This document shows, in pieces, positions 1-8,529 of a stretch of DNA of 64,000 bases. A model generated the notes under the pieces. That model was not told the origin of the DNA and did no database searches. It was given only the letters and a program-made list of their open reading frames with translations. This DNA is from an uncultured Clostridia bacterium (GTDB taxonomy: Bacteria > Bacillota > Clostridia > UBA1381). The first letter of the stretch is position 1. The number at the start of each line of letters is the position of its first letter. The stretch lies in the NCBI GenBank assembly GCA_947624485.1, contig CANQKM010000009.1, positions 39,853 through 103,852 on the forward strand. The letters are read 5' to 3'. The translations under genes and the position numbers were made by a program.

Positions 1-2
1 TA

Positions 3-389
3 AAGACAGCCGAGGACTTGAAGAACGGTAAGCTCGTCGGCGTTGTACTCGGCTACACGGGCGACAACATCGTAACCGACACGATCGGCGTAAGCGAGGA
101 AAACATCACACGCGCGAACAGAGGTATCGACATCGTTCAGGACGTAAAGAACGGCAAACTCGACGCGGTCGTAATCGACTCCGCGACGGGTAAGGCTCTC
201 GCGGAAGCGAACGGCTTAAAGGTAGTTGAGGATCCCGCGGCGTTTGAGAGCGAGGAGTACGCAATAGCCGTACAGAAGGGCAACACCGAGCTTCTTGACA
301 AAATCAACAAGGTTCTTGCCGAAATGAAGGCAAGCGGCGAAATCGAAGAGCTTGCTGTTAAATATAACAGTGAGGTCGGCGCGGAATAA
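3..389 (+). CDS. Amino-acid ABC transporter substrate-binding protein, C-terminal part
   Basis: This is the C-terminal ~128 residues of an extracellular solute-binding protein of the SBP_bac_3 (family 3) fold; the start lies outside the window. The visible part contains the second lobe. It includes a VGVVLGYTGD stretch, a DAVVIDSATGKALAE segment typical of the hinge/lobe-2 region, and a closing helix (LLDKINKVLAEMKASGEIEEL) of the kind that ends cystine, glutamine and arginine binding proteins. In the cell it would capture a polar amino acid outside the membrane for an ABC importer. The gene ends in TAA followed by an intrinsic terminator, so it is the last gene of its unit. A second, full-length family-3 binding protein lies at 18765. 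Ligand cannot be assigned. Confidence 0.85.
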   Translation, partial: KTAEDLKNGKLVGVVLGYTGDNIVTDTIGVSEENITRANRGIDIVQDVKNGKLDAVVIDSATGKALAEANGLKVVEDPAAFESEEYAIAVQKGNTELLDKINKVLAEMKASGEIEELAVKYNSEVGAE

Positions 390-402
390 TACATAACAAT
401 CG

Positions 403-429
403 AAAAGGCTGCTTACGGCAGCCTTTTTT
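403..429 (+). terminator. Intrinsic terminator after binding-protein gene
   Basis: An 8-bp stem, AAGGCTGC/GCAGCCTT, with a 5-base loop is followed by a T run. It sits 14 bases past the stop codon of the solute-binding protein and before the SD of the pseudouridine synthase. Confidence 0.85.
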
Positions 430-445
430 ACAAGGAGGACAAGCG

Positions 446-1144
446 ATGCGGCTTGACAAATATATTGCCGCGTGCCGCGCGTGTACGCGCCGTGAGGCGA
501 AGGAGCTGTTAAAAACCGGCACCGTTACAGTTAACGGCACGGTCTGCCCCTACGGAAACGAAAAAATCAACGAGTCGGACGATATAAGACAGAATGGCGT
601 GCCGCTCATATACCGCGAACACCTCTACCTCATGCTGAACAAGCCGGCTGGTTACGTGAGCGCGGTACGCGACCGCCGGTATCCGCCCGTCACCGACCTT
701 ATACCGCCGGAGTTTGCACACATGAAAGCGTACCCTGCCGGACGGCTCGACCGCAACACCGAGGGGCTTCTGCTCCTGACGAACGACGGCGAATTTGCCC
801 ACCGCCTCACATCGCCGAACAAAAACGTCTACAAGCGCTATTTCGCGCGGCTTGACGCTCCGATGCAGGAGGAGGACAAGGAGACGTTCGCTTCGGGGAT
901 CGAGCTTAAAGATTTCCGCGCCAAACCGGCGCGGCTCGAAATAACCGACGATCCCTGCGAGGTATACGTTGAGATAGCGGAGGGCAAGTACCACCAGGTA
1001 CGCCGCATGTGCGCGAAGGTGGGGAAGAACGTCCTCTACCTGCGCCGCGTCGCGATAGGCGGACTTAAGCTCGACGAAAATCTTGAAGTCGGCGGTATGC
1101 GCGAGCTTACGGACGAGGAATTAAAAAAAGTGTTCTCAGGCTGA
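446..1144 (+). CDS. Pseudouridine synthase, RsuA/RluB/RluE family
   Basis: The protein isomerises a specific uridine to pseudouridine in ribosomal RNA. The 232-residue length fits the small-subunit RsuA branch. Residues 1-48 form an S4 RNA-binding domain (MRLDKYIAACRACTRREAKE). The catalytic domain follows, with the family motif GRLDRNTEGLLLLTND near residues 99-114; D102 is the expected catalytic aspartate. The later EGKYHQVRRM segment is also typical of RsuA/RluB proteins. The start is fixed by an AAGGAGG site 8 bases upstream. The stop codon lies inside a bidirectional terminator. RsuA versus RluB target (16S or 23S) cannot be decided from sequence alone. Confidence 0.9.
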   Translation: MRLDKYIAACRACTRREAKELLKTGTVTVNGTVCPYGNEKINESDDIRQNGVPLIYREHLYLMLNKPAGYVSAVRDRRYPPVTDLIPPEFAHMKAYPAGRLDRNTEGLLLLTNDGEFAHRLTSPNKNVYKRYFARLDAPMQEEDKETFASGIELKDFRAKPARLEITDDPCEVYVEIAEGKYHQVRRMCAKVGKNVLYLRRVAIGGLKLDENLEVGGMRELTDEELKKVFSG

Positions 1145-1157
1145 GAACACTTTTTTC
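1123..1157. terminator. Bidirectional terminator overlapping a stop codon
   Basis: A nearly perfect palindrome (AAAAAAGTGTTCTCAG, two-base loop, then its complement) ends in T runs on both strands. It serves the pseudouridine synthase on the plus strand, whose TGA is inside the hairpin, and the converging secreted protein gene on the minus strand. Confidence 0.9.
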
Positions 1158-1166
1158 GTTATGCAA

Positions 1167-2177
1167 TTATTTACCCGCGTTTACCGTAACGGGCGTGGTG
1201 TCGACATACAGTTCCTCACCCTTGTATGTCTTTTCGGGAGTGTTTTCCGGATCGAGCGTCGCCGCGAACAGTGTCGCGTCGTAGCCGATCTCCGTATTAT
1301 AGCTGTTTAACAGAGAGAATACGCCTTCCTTGCCGTTTAACGACTTGAACGTGATCTTCATAACCTTGCCGTCCGTTTTTGCCGCAGTTTCCTCGTCTAT
1401 GGTAACATAAACGGCTTTCATGATATTTTCGTCCATGTCGGCGTTGTCAGCGCTCGCCGAACTCTGAATTTCCGTATCGCCGTTCATCAGCGACGCCGAA
1501 ACGTATTCAAAGTTTTCCTTATTATATTCCACAGCCGCCGTTACCGCGGAAACATATGTGTTCGCGGGGAGGTTTGCCAGATTTATGTACAAGTCGACAG
1601 TCTCACCCTCCGCAGCGGCATCCTTGTCCGCGCTGAGAGAGTACGCGGGTTTTCCGTCCGCCGCCTCGTTTACCGGCGCGTCCTCGGATGTTATCCGAAC
1701 CGCGTAAGCATCCTCATCCCACTGAACGTCCGCGTCTATCGCCTCGCTTATCGCGCGCAGCGGAATCATCGTTCTGTCGTTTATGATCTGCGGAGCAACA
1801 TCAAGCGTTACAACCGTTTCGGGAGCCTGGAAGTCCTGACCGGCCATCAGCGTTGCCATAAAGCCGCTCATATCATAAACCTTCATATCCGCGTCGTCGA
1901 TTATAAGGCGCACCCATGTGTTGTTGTCCGCACTTTCGATCTGAACCTGCTGCTTTTCCTCGTCCCAAGACACCTTCGCTTTCATTGCCTCAAATACGCC
2001 TCTCGCAGGAACGAGCGTTCTGCCGTCAACAACGACAGCCTTTTGATCCGCGAAGAATATCTTTGTGCCGTTGATGAACACGTCGGGGGTGTTGCTCTCG
2101 CGGTTTGCTGCGAAAACGGGGCTTACCGCCGCGCACATCATGGCTGCCGCCGCAATGACGCTTATTGCTTTCTTCAT
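1167..2177 (-). CDS. Secreted protein with copper-amine-oxidase-N (stalk) and cohesin-like domains
   Basis: A 336-residue exported protein. Residues 1-23 form a signal peptide ending near VFAANR. Residues ~30-165 match the copper amine oxidase N-terminal domain-like repeat (VVDGRTLVPARGVFEAM and later NDRTMIPLRAISEAI), a common stalk or surface module in Clostridia. The C-terminal ~150 residues resemble a cohesin-type beta sandwich: AAEGETVDLYINLANLP, VSAVTAAVEYNKENF and GKVMKITFKS are the usual strands. No catalytic residues are recognisable. It likely acts at the cell surface in adhesion or protein-protein binding; no dockerin protein is seen in the window. An AGGAAAGGA SD precedes the ATG. 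Confidence 0.75.
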   Translation of the reverse strand: MKKAISVIAAAAMMCAAVSPVFAANRESNTPDVFINGTKIFFADQKAVVVDGRTLVPARGVFEAMKAKVSWDEEKQQVQIESADNNTWVRLIIDDADMKVYDMSGFMATLMAGQDFQAPETVVTLDVAPQIINDRTMIPLRAISEAIDADVQWDEDAYAVRITSEDAPVNEAADGKPAYSLSADKDAAAEGETVDLYINLANLPANTYVSAVTAAVEYNKENFEYVSASLMNGDTEIQSSASADNADMDENIMKAVYVTIDEETAAKTDGKVMKITFKSLNGKEGVFSLLNSYNTEIGYDATLFAATLDPENTPEKTYKGEELYVDTTPVTVNAGK

Positions 2178-2212
2178 ATAAATTCATCCTTTCCTATTTG
2201 AATTCATCTCCC

Positions 2213-2241
2213 ATTGTAACACAAAAAATTAAAATATACAA
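2213..2241 (-). promoter_or_regulatory. Probable sigma-A promoter of the secreted stalk protein
   Basis: On the minus strand TTGTAT and TACAAT are separated by 17 bases, 36 bases upstream of the start codon. The -10 is strong and the -35 keeps only TTG. Confidence 0.5.
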
Positions 2242-2365
2242 CATAAAATTTGTTTTTGACAAAAATTTCGCATAAAATGAGGTAAAACCGTTCCCGAAAA
2301 TACAGCAAATGCTATTGACAAAACGAAAATCCCAATTTAACCACCCACAAAATCCTCGGTTACTA

Positions 2366-2394
2366 TTGAAAAAAGCGATTTTTTGTTATATAAT
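2366..2394 (+). promoter_or_regulatory. Sigma-A promoter of threonine dehydratase
   Basis: TTGAAA, a 17-base spacer and TATAAT, 36 bases upstream of the preferred start at 2430. The rest of the 2178-2420 gap is AT-rich and shows no ORF, T-box or riboswitch that I can recognise. Confidence 0.75.
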
Positions 2395-2429
2395 AATAAA
2401 TTAGGATAAAAACGAAAGGAATGTACATA

Positions 2430-3638
2430 ATGGATTTAGAACTCAAAGAAATCGAAAAAGCGGCGGCAAGGCTCGCGCCGACGATACACAGAACGTCGAT
2501 AGAGCAGTCGCAGACGTTCTCGCGCATGACGGGAGCGGACGTATACTTAAAATACGAAAACCAGCAGAAAACAGGCTCGTTCAAGATAAGAGGAGCTTCA
2601 AATAAAATAGCGGCGCTCGTTGAAAGAGGCGAGATAAAGTCGGCTGTCGCGTCGTCGGCGGGCAACCACGCGCAGGGCGTGGCGTACGCGTCGCACGTGC
2701 ACTCGATACCCGCGACGATCGTAATGCCGAAGTCAACGCCGATTGCCAAGGTCAGCGCGACCGAGGGCTACGGCGCGAAGGTGGTTCTGTACGGCGACTG
2801 CTACGACGACGCTTACAACAAAGCCGTTGAAATTGCCGAAAAAGAGGGCGCGACGTTCCTCCACCCGTTTGACGATTTGGAGGTAATGGCAGGTCAGGGC
2901 ACGATCGGCATAGAGATACTCGAGGATTTGCCGACGGTTGACATAGTGCTTGTGCCTGCGGGCGGCGGCGGACTTTTAGCCGGTGTCGCGGCGTGCATCA
3001 AGCAGATAAATCCGCGCGTGCAGATAATCGGTGTGCAGGCGGAGGGCGCTCCGGCAATATGCAAATCGTTTAAGCAAAAGAAAAAGGTCGTCACCGACAC
3101 CGCCGCGACGATCGCCGACGGCATAGCGGTAAAAGCCCCGGGCGACAAGACGATGGAGATAATAAACAGGTACGCCGACGACGTTGTGACGGTGAGCGAC
3201 GCGGAAATTTCCGAGGCTATACTGCTGCTTTTGGAAAGAACAAAGCAAATGGTTGAACCCGCCGGCGCGACGACGCTCGCTGCCGTGCTGAACAACAAGA
3301 TAGACGTTAAGGGTAAAAAGGTCGTGTGCGTGCTGTCGGGCGGCAACATAGACGTTAGCTTCGTGAACAGAATTATCGAGCTTGGTCTTATGTCGCGCGA
3401 GAGGAAGCTGAAATTCGCGGCGACACTGCTCGATATACCCGGCAGTCTCGGACACCTTTCCGACATTCTTGCGAAGGAAAACGCGAATATCGTAATGGTG
3501 CAGTACGACAGGTTAAGTCCCGACCTCGACCCGAACGAGGTTATAATACACATCGCGTGTGACGTAGGCGGACGCGAGCATGGAGAAAGAGTAGTAAAAA
3601 CGCTTGAAAAGAACGGCTACAAGGTAACGAGAGAGTAA
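2430..3638 (+). CDS. ilvA: Threonine ammonia-lyase (threonine dehydratase) with C-terminal ACT domain
   Basis: PLP-dependent deamination of threonine to 2-oxobutanoate, the first step toward isoleucine or a catabolic step. Residues 45-57 carry the PLP lysine in TGSFKIRGA (K52). A glycine-rich phosphate loop, PAGGGGLLAG, lies near residue 180. The last ~75 residues form an ACT-like regulatory domain. The 402-residue length is that of the short TdcB/ACT type rather than the ~510-residue biosynthetic IlvA with two ACT-like repeats, so tdcB is an alternative name. An in-frame ATG at 2421 abuts the GAAAGGA site; the ATG at 2430 has correct spacing and is preferred. ilvD lies far away at 34.8-36.5 kb on the other strand. 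Confidence 0.9.
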   Translation: MDLELKEIEKAAARLAPTIHRTSIEQSQTFSRMTGADVYLKYENQQKTGSFKIRGASNKIAALVERGEIKSAVASSAGNHAQGVAYASHVHSIPATIVMPKSTPIAKVSATEGYGAKVVLYGDCYDDAYNKAVEIAEKEGATFLHPFDDLEVMAGQGTIGIEILEDLPTVDIVLVPAGGGGLLAGVAACIKQINPRVQIIGVQAEGAPAICKSFKQKKKVVTDTAATIADGIAVKAPGDKTMEIINRYADDVVTVSDAEISEAILLLLERTKQMVEPAGATTLAAVLNNKIDVKGKKVVCVLSGGNIDVSFVNRIIELGLMSRERKLKFAATLLDIPGSLGHLSDILAKENANIVMVQYDRLSPDLDPNEVIIHIACDVGGREHGERVVKTLEKNGYKVTRE

Positions 3639-3661
3639 TAAATTTTTCAGGGGTGAAAGCC

Positions 3662-4852
3662 ATGATAAAAAAATCTCTTATAACGCTCATGTACGAAGCC
3701 GCGTCGATACAGCGGTGGAACGACCATATCCGCCCGTGGACGGGCTTTACCGAGCTTGACAAGCAGGCGCACAAGATGTTTTACGCCTACGTTCTCGCGA
3801 GGTGCGAGGGTGAGGGAGTGGACATGATACGCCTTATCGAGGGCGGTATATTCGAGTTTTTCCACAGAATTGTAATGACCGACATAAAGCCGCCGATATA
3901 CCACAAGCTTGTTGAGGAAAAGGGTTATCAGATAGACCGCTGGGTACTGTCGCAGCTTGAGGACGGTATGCGTGAGATAGGCGGCGGTTTTTTTGAGCGT
4001 ATGGAGAGGTATTACTCCGATAAGGATTACTCCGCGCTCGAAAAGAAAATCCTTAAGGCGGCGCACTACCACGCGAGCAACTGGGAATTTAAGATAATCT
4101 ACCCGATGAACGGCGAAACGTTCGGTATAGAGCAGGTCAAAAACGAAATGGCGCAGGGGCTTGCGGCGTGCGACACTTTCGCGGGTTTCCGGTACTTCGC
4201 GGGCAGCGAGTATCTGCAGCAGTTTTTGTCGCTTATCGGCAAGCTGCGCTACCAGCAGCGGTGGGCGAAAGCCGAGAGGATGCCGCAGACGTTCGTAATG
4301 GGACACATGCTCGTTGTGGCGATACTGTCGTACTTTGTGACGCTGGAGCTTAACAATCCCTGCCCGAAACGGCTCCAAAACAACTTTTTTACCGGACTTT
4401 TCCACGACCTGCCCGAGGTTCTGACGCGCGATATTGTGTCGCCCGTTAAAAACAGCGTTAAAGGGTTGGACAGTCTTATAAGCGAAATCGAGGACGAGCA
4501 GATGCGTAAGATCATATATCCGCTGCTGCCGCCCGAATGGCACAGGGATATAGAGTACTACACCGAAAACGAGTTTGACTCAAAGGTGATAAACGACGGT
4601 GATTTGGAAATCACGACGACGGATATTATAAACGAAAAATACAACGAGGATAAATTTAACCCGATGGACGGTCAGCTTGTGCGCTGCTGCGACCACCTGT
4701 CGGCGTACATCGAGGCGTATATGTCGCTAAGCTACGGTATACGCTCCGAACAGATGGTGTCGGGTTACAACCATCTTCGTGAAAAATATAAGGATAAGGT
4801 TACGGGCGGACTGGATATAGGACAGCTTTTCCGCTATTTTGAACTGAAATGA
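3662..4852 (+). CDS. HD-domain phosphohydrolase-like protein
   Basis: A 396-residue soluble protein in which an HD superfamily metal-binding motif is visible in the C-terminal half: a helix with FVMGHMLVV, then GLFHDLPEVLTRDI, and a later DGQLVRCCDHLSAY supplying a terminal aspartate. The pattern resembles the YfbR-like 5'-nucleotidase/HD hydrolase group. The N-terminal half appears to contain a decayed copy (EFFHRIVMTDI), with HR in place of HD. A GTG at 3653 is possible, but AGGGGTG leads with good spacing to the ATG at 3662. The stop overlaps the recX start (ATGA), so the two are translationally coupled. Substrate unknown. Confidence 0.75.
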   Translation: MIKKSLITLMYEAASIQRWNDHIRPWTGFTELDKQAHKMFYAYVLARCEGEGVDMIRLIEGGIFEFFHRIVMTDIKPPIYHKLVEEKGYQIDRWVLSQLEDGMREIGGGFFERMERYYSDKDYSALEKKILKAAHYHASNWEFKIIYPMNGETFGIEQVKNEMAQGLAACDTFAGFRYFAGSEYLQQFLSLIGKLRYQQRWAKAERMPQTFVMGHMLVVAILSYFVTLELNNPCPKRLQNNFFTGLFHDLPEVLTRDIVSPVKNSVKGLDSLISEIEDEQMRKIIYPLLPPEWHRDIEYYTENEFDSKVINDGDLEITTTDIINEKYNEDKFNPMDGQLVRCCDHLSAYIEAYMSLSYGIRSEQMVSGYNHLREKYKDKVTGGLDIGQLFRYFELK

Positions 4853-5337
4853 GAAAAGGAAGATACGAGAAAAAGGAGCTTACCTATGAGGAAGCGAAGG
4901 ATAAGGCGTTAAGGCTTTTGGAGTACCGCGCGCACAGCGAGAAGGAGCTTGCGGATAAGCTCAAAATCGCGGGAGCGCGTGAAGAGGATATTGAAACGGT
5001 AATGAGCTTCTGCCGCGAGTACGGCTTTGTAAACGACAGGCAGTACGCGCTCACGAAGGCGCGCGACCTAAAAAATCTCAAAAAGTACGGCTTGCGCAGG
5101 ATAAGGCAGGAGCTGTACTCGAAGGGCATAGACGCGGAATATATAGAAGAAGCGGTGGGAGAGCTTGACGATGACGAGGCGGAAACGCTGCTGCCGCTCG
5201 TGGAGAAAAAGTTAAGAGGTGATTTTGACAGGAAGAACGCGGACAAATGTATCAGATACTTTTTGTACCGCGGTTACAGCTTCGGGGACATAAAAGATTG
5301 TATTGACATTTTAAAATCCGAATATGCGGATGAATAG
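4849..5337 (+). CDS. recX: Regulatory protein RecX
   Basis: RecX modulates RecA filament assembly during recombination and repair. The 162-residue protein has the expected three-helix tandem repeats. Markers are LLEYRAHSEKELADKL near residues 22-38, VMSFCREYGFVNDRQYA in the second unit, GLRRIRQELYSKGI in the third and a closing CIRYFLYRGYSFGDI. The start codon overlaps the stop of the HD protein by four bases. recA itself is not in the window. The MATE exporter begins 18 bases downstream and is probably in the same transcript. Confidence 0.88.
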   Translation: MRKGRYEKKELTYEEAKDKALRLLEYRAHSEKELADKLKIAGAREEDIETVMSFCREYGFVNDRQYALTKARDLKNLKKYGLRRIRQELYSKGIDAEYIEEAVGELDDDEAETLLPLVEKKLRGDFDRKNADKCIRYFLYRGYSFGDIKDCIDILKSEYADE

Positions 5338-5355
5338 ATTGGGGAAGTGTTATAT

Positions 5356-6702
5356 ATGATGAAATACAATAAACGCATGATAAAATCATCGCTCAACATG
5401 GCTGTACCGGCGATGATTGAGTCTTTTTTTATCGCGTTTGCCGGACTTGTGGACTCGCTTATGGTAAGCTCGCTGGGCGCGAACGCCGTCGCGGCGGTAG
5501 GACTGACGGCGCAGCCGAAATTTATGGGACTGTCTGTGTTTATCGCGCTGAACGTGTCGATTTCCGCGCTCGTGGCGCGGCGTTTCGGCGAGAACGACAA
5601 AAAGAGCGCGAACTCGGTATTGTACACGTCGCTTGCGGTAATCGTGTTTTTGTCGGTTATTCTCGGCGTGGGACTGTGCATTTTCGCGCCGGCGATAATG
5701 ACCTTCTGCGGCTCTACGCCCGAAACGCATGACAGCGCGGTGCTTTACTACCGCATAATAATGGGCGGCATGATATTCAACTGCGTGCAGATGGGTATCA
5801 ACAGCGCGCAGCGCGGCGTCGGCAACACGCGCATAACGATGCGCACAAATATAACCTCGAACACGATAAACATAATCTTTAACTATTTCCTGATAAACGG
5901 ACACTGCGGCTTCCCCGCGCTCGGCATAATGGGCGCGGCGCTCGCGACGGTACTCGGCACGGTCGTGTCGTGTATAATGAGTATCATTTCCATAATGAAA
6001 CCGTCGGGATTTGTGTCGATACCGTACATAATAAAGGAAAAAATCCGCCCGACGATGAGGGCGTTCAAAAATATCGTGCATGTCGGCTACAGCGTGTTCT
6101 TCGAGCAGATACTTATGCGTATAGGCTTTATGGCTACGGCTATAATGGCGGCAAAGCAGGGTAACGCGGCTATGGCGGCGCATCAGGTCGGCATGAATAT
6201 AATGGGACTGTCGTTCTCGTTCGGCGACGGCTTGCAGGCGGCAGCCGTGGCGCTTATCGGACGAAGTCTCGGCGAAAAGAAGCCCGACAAGGCGAAGGAA
6301 TACGGCAGCGTGTGCCAGATGATAGGCGGTATAATTTCGGTGGTGCTTGCCGTGCTGTACTTCTTCGGCGCGCGGCTACTGATGAGCATGTTCTTTAAGG
6401 AGGAGGAAATCATCTCGATAGGTATCGGTATTATGTATATCATAATCGTGACGGTGCTGTTCCAGATACGGCAGGTAATCTATATGGGCTGCCTGCGCGG
6501 CGCGGGCGATACGCTTTACACCGCCGTCGCAAGCACGATAAGCGTGACGATTATACGTACGTTTGTCGGACTGTTCTGCGGCTACACGCTCGGCTGGGGC
6601 ATAAACGGCATATGGCTCGGCGTTCTCGGCGACCAGGTTGCAAGATACATATTCGCTACGATTCGATTTAAAAAGGGTAAGTGGACGGAAATTAAGATAT
6701 AG
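5356..6702 (+). CDS. MATE family efflux transporter
   Basis: A 448-residue integral membrane protein with about twelve hydrophobic segments and the two-fold repeated MATE layout. The first helix carries MAVPAMIESFFIAFAGLVDSLMVSSLG, the usual TM1 of the DinF/NorM-like group, and ALVARRFGENDKKSAN forms the first cytoplasmic loop. The second half repeats the pattern at FEQILMRIGF and ALIGRSLGEKKPDKAKEYG. It should export organic cations or other small molecules in exchange for Na+ or H+. GGGGAAG precedes the ATG at 5356; a GTG at 5347 is too close to this site to be the start. It closes the HD-recX-MATE run and is followed by a dispersed repeat. Confidence 0.9.
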   Translation: MMKYNKRMIKSSLNMAVPAMIESFFIAFAGLVDSLMVSSLGANAVAAVGLTAQPKFMGLSVFIALNVSISALVARRFGENDKKSANSVLYTSLAVIVFLSVILGVGLCIFAPAIMTFCGSTPETHDSAVLYYRIIMGGMIFNCVQMGINSAQRGVGNTRITMRTNITSNTINIIFNYFLINGHCGFPALGIMGAALATVLGTVVSCIMSIISIMKPSGFVSIPYIIKEKIRPTMRAFKNIVHVGYSVFFEQILMRIGFMATAIMAAKQGNAAMAAHQVGMNIMGLSFSFGDGLQAAAVALIGRSLGEKKPDKAKEYGSVCQMIGGIISVVLAVLYFFGARLLMSMFFKEEEIISIGIGIMYIIIVTVLFQIRQVIYMGCLRGAGDTLYTAVASTISVTIIRTFVGLFCGYTLGWGINGIWLGVLGDQVARYIFATIRFKKGKWTEIKI

Positions 6703-6711
6703 CGGCGCGTA

Positions 6712-6824
6712 AGCCTCCCCTTGAGGGGAGGTGGCATTTGCGCAGCAAATGACGGAGAGGTGGCAGAAATATCAAAAACCACCTCTCAGTCGCCTTCGGC
6801 GACAGCTCCCCTCAAGGGGAGCCT
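6712..6824. repeat. Dispersed palindromic repeat, family A
   Basis: The ends are AGCCTCCCCTTGAGGGGAGG and CTCCCCTCAAGGGGAGCC. Inside lie a direct GAGAGGTGG and its complement CCACCTCTC, plus a GTCGCC-TTCG-GGCGAC hairpin. The unit could fold into one long cruciform or RNA hairpin. Near-identical units occur at 15875 and, inverted, at 27675. Confidence 0.85.
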
Positions 6825-6842
6825 AACGAAGCCGTCCGCATA

Positions 6843-7463
6843 TCACAAAATCTTCAACAAATCCGTTACAGCGTCGATCGTCATGTCGGGGTTTTCGGCG
6901 TGACCGAGACCGTACGCGGCAAAAATCATCGGCACGTCTGCCTTTCTGCACGCGTCGAGGTCGCCCTGCGTGTCGCCGACGTAAACGGGTTTTTTTAATT
7001 TATTCTTTTCAATCAGCATACGCATGGTAACGTCCTTCTGCGCGCCGGTATCGCCGTAGCAGAGCCAATCGGTAAAATATTTTTCTATCCCGGTCGCTTC
7101 AAACAAGCACTCGATATATCCCTTCTGCGCGTTCGTCACTATAAAAAGCGGATACCGCTCTGCAAGACGGCGGAGCGTTTCCTCCGTACCGTCGTAGAGC
7201 GCGGGCGGGTGCGACGCGAGGTAACGATGCTCGTACGTGTAAAATACGGGTATAAGCTCGTTCATTCTCTCCTCGCTCATATCGGGAAAAACAGCCGCGA
7301 AAATCTCGTTCATCGGCTTGCCAAACAGCTTTCCGAGATTCTCGTAGTCTAGCGTAATATCGTAATCCGTACAGTCGCGCAGCGCCATGTTCCAGCTTTC
7401 GGCAACGCCTTTACGCGAATCCCAGAGCGTGCCGTCTATATCAAAAATAATTCCGTCGTACAT
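6843..7463 (-). CDS. HAD-family phosphatase (phosphoglycolate phosphatase-like)
   Basis: A 206-residue haloacid dehalogenase hydrolase. Motif I is FDIDGTLWDS (D8 nucleophile, D10) near the N-terminus, motif II is IVTNAQ near residue 110, and motif III/IV is YVGDTQGDLDACRKA near residue 160. The cap is a small helical subdomain between motifs I and II, as in Gph-like enzymes and pyrophosphatase PpaX. Likely substrates are small phosphate esters. GGAGGGATAAT places the start at 7463; the 18 upstream in-frame residues are excluded. It is transcribed toward repeat family A and divergently from the Cys-rich protein gene. Confidence 0.85.
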   Translation of the reverse strand: MYDGIIFDIDGTLWDSRKGVAESWNMALRDCTDYDITLDYENLGKLFGKPMNEIFAAVFPDMSEERMNELIPVFYTYEHRYLASHPPALYDGTEETLRRLAERYPLFIVTNAQKGYIECLFEATGIEKYFTDWLCYGDTGAQKDVTMRMLIEKNKLKKPVYVGDTQGDLDACRKADVPMIFAAYGLGHAENPDMTIDAVTDLLKIL

Positions 7464-7581
7464 ATTATCCCTCCGACAGCAGTATATCACATATTTGCGC
7501 GTAAAGCAATCACACATTTTTTCGCGTTACATATTCTATACCAAGGGATTTAACCCGAATTTACAGAAAGGAATGATTGTA

Positions 7582-8481
7582 ATGGCAGATTGCAGAAACG
7601 CAAGTGCAAACGAAACATGCAGCGGCAGAGAGTACCCCGGTACGAACTTCAGCGACGCTGTATGTATACATACAGATAAAGTTTACGATTCGTGCCGTGA
7701 TAAGGATTGTCTTGAAAATATCCGAGTGTATTTAACCAACTGCGGTCAGGAAATCGTTGACAAGGCTATAAGCGTTAAGGTGACAAAGGCGGAGGTAATA
7801 TGGGTGTTCACGGACGTTGAGCCTGTGCCGTTCGACAGGGGCTTTTACTCGGTAGACCTTCAGTATTACTTCAAGGTAACGCTCCAGGTTTACACGGGAC
7901 TGGGCAACCCGACGGAGGTTGAAGGTCTCGCGACATTCGAGAAGAAGGTTATTCTTTTCGGCAGCGAGGGCAACGCCAAAATATTCGAGTCGAAGTACAA
8001 GGAGGACGCGTTCGACGCGCAGCTTTGGAAGAAGACGAATATGCCCCATGCTGTAGTCGAGGTAGTAGAGCCTATCGCGCTCGGCGCGAAGGTTCTCGAC
8101 GCGAGAGACAAAAACTCTTGCTGCTGCTGCGACGACGACTTTGATATAGCGTCCGTACCGTCGGCTGTGTGCAACGTCTTTAACGACAGCATACTCCCCG
8201 GCAACGAGACGAAAAACGTCTATGTATCGCTCGGCGTGTTCTCGATAATTAAGCTCGAAAGACATGTTCAGCTTCTTATCCCGTCGTACGACTTCTGTAT
8301 TCCGACAAAGGAATGCGTATCGGCGACCGACGACAACCCGTGCGACCTGTTCGACCGTATCGACTTCCCGGTTGATGAGTTCTTCCCGCCCGAAAGATGC
8401 GAGTTTCTCAGTGACGGCGACGAAGATCCGTCCGTGTCGGGCGGCAGTCAGAATTGTGACTGCGGCTGCGGCTGTAAGTAA
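7582..8481 (+). CDS. Conserved-looking protein of unknown function, Cys-rich
   Basis: A 299-residue soluble protein with no signal peptide or membrane segment. It is unusually rich in cysteine. There are spaced single cysteines in the first 60 residues (CRNAS, ETCSG, DSCRDKDC), a run of four at DKNSCCCCDDDFD near residue 178, and a tail ending NCDCGCGCK. The middle has well-ordered beta-type segments (VIWVFTDVEPVPFDRGFYSVDLQ, split by turns) and a HAVVEVVEPIALGAK motif, so it is a folded protein rather than low complexity. I do not assign a named family with confidence. Spore- or envelope-associated assembly and metal binding are possible. The ATG at 7582 is chosen by GAAAGGA spacing over the in-frame ATG at 7573. 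Confidence 0.7.
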   Translation: MADCRNASANETCSGREYPGTNFSDAVCIHTDKVYDSCRDKDCLENIRVYLTNCGQEIVDKAISVKVTKAEVIWVFTDVEPVPFDRGFYSVDLQYYFKVTLQVYTGLGNPTEVEGLATFEKKVILFGSEGNAKIFESKYKEDAFDAQLWKKTNMPHAVVEVVEPIALGAKVLDARDKNSCCCCDDDFDIASVPSAVCNVFNDSILPGNETKNVYVSLGVFSIIKLERHVQLLIPSYDFCIPTKECVSATDDNPCDLFDRIDFPVDEFFPPERCEFLSDGDEDPSVSGGSQNCDCGCGCK

Positions 8482-8490
8482 AACCGACAC

Positions 8491-8528
8491 AAAAAACGCC
8501 TTCCGCATTGCGCGGACGGCGTTTTTTC
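8491..8528. terminator. Bidirectional terminator between convergent genes
   Basis: AACGCCTTCCGC pairs with GCGGACGGCGTT across a five-base loop, flanked by A and T runs. It ends both the Cys-rich protein gene and apbE on the opposite strand. Confidence 0.88.
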
Positions 8529-8529
8529 A

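Noticed and set aside
2178..2420. T-box or amino-acid riboswitch before threonine dehydratase
   Set aside because: The promoter is only 36 bases from the start codon, so no leader structure fits.
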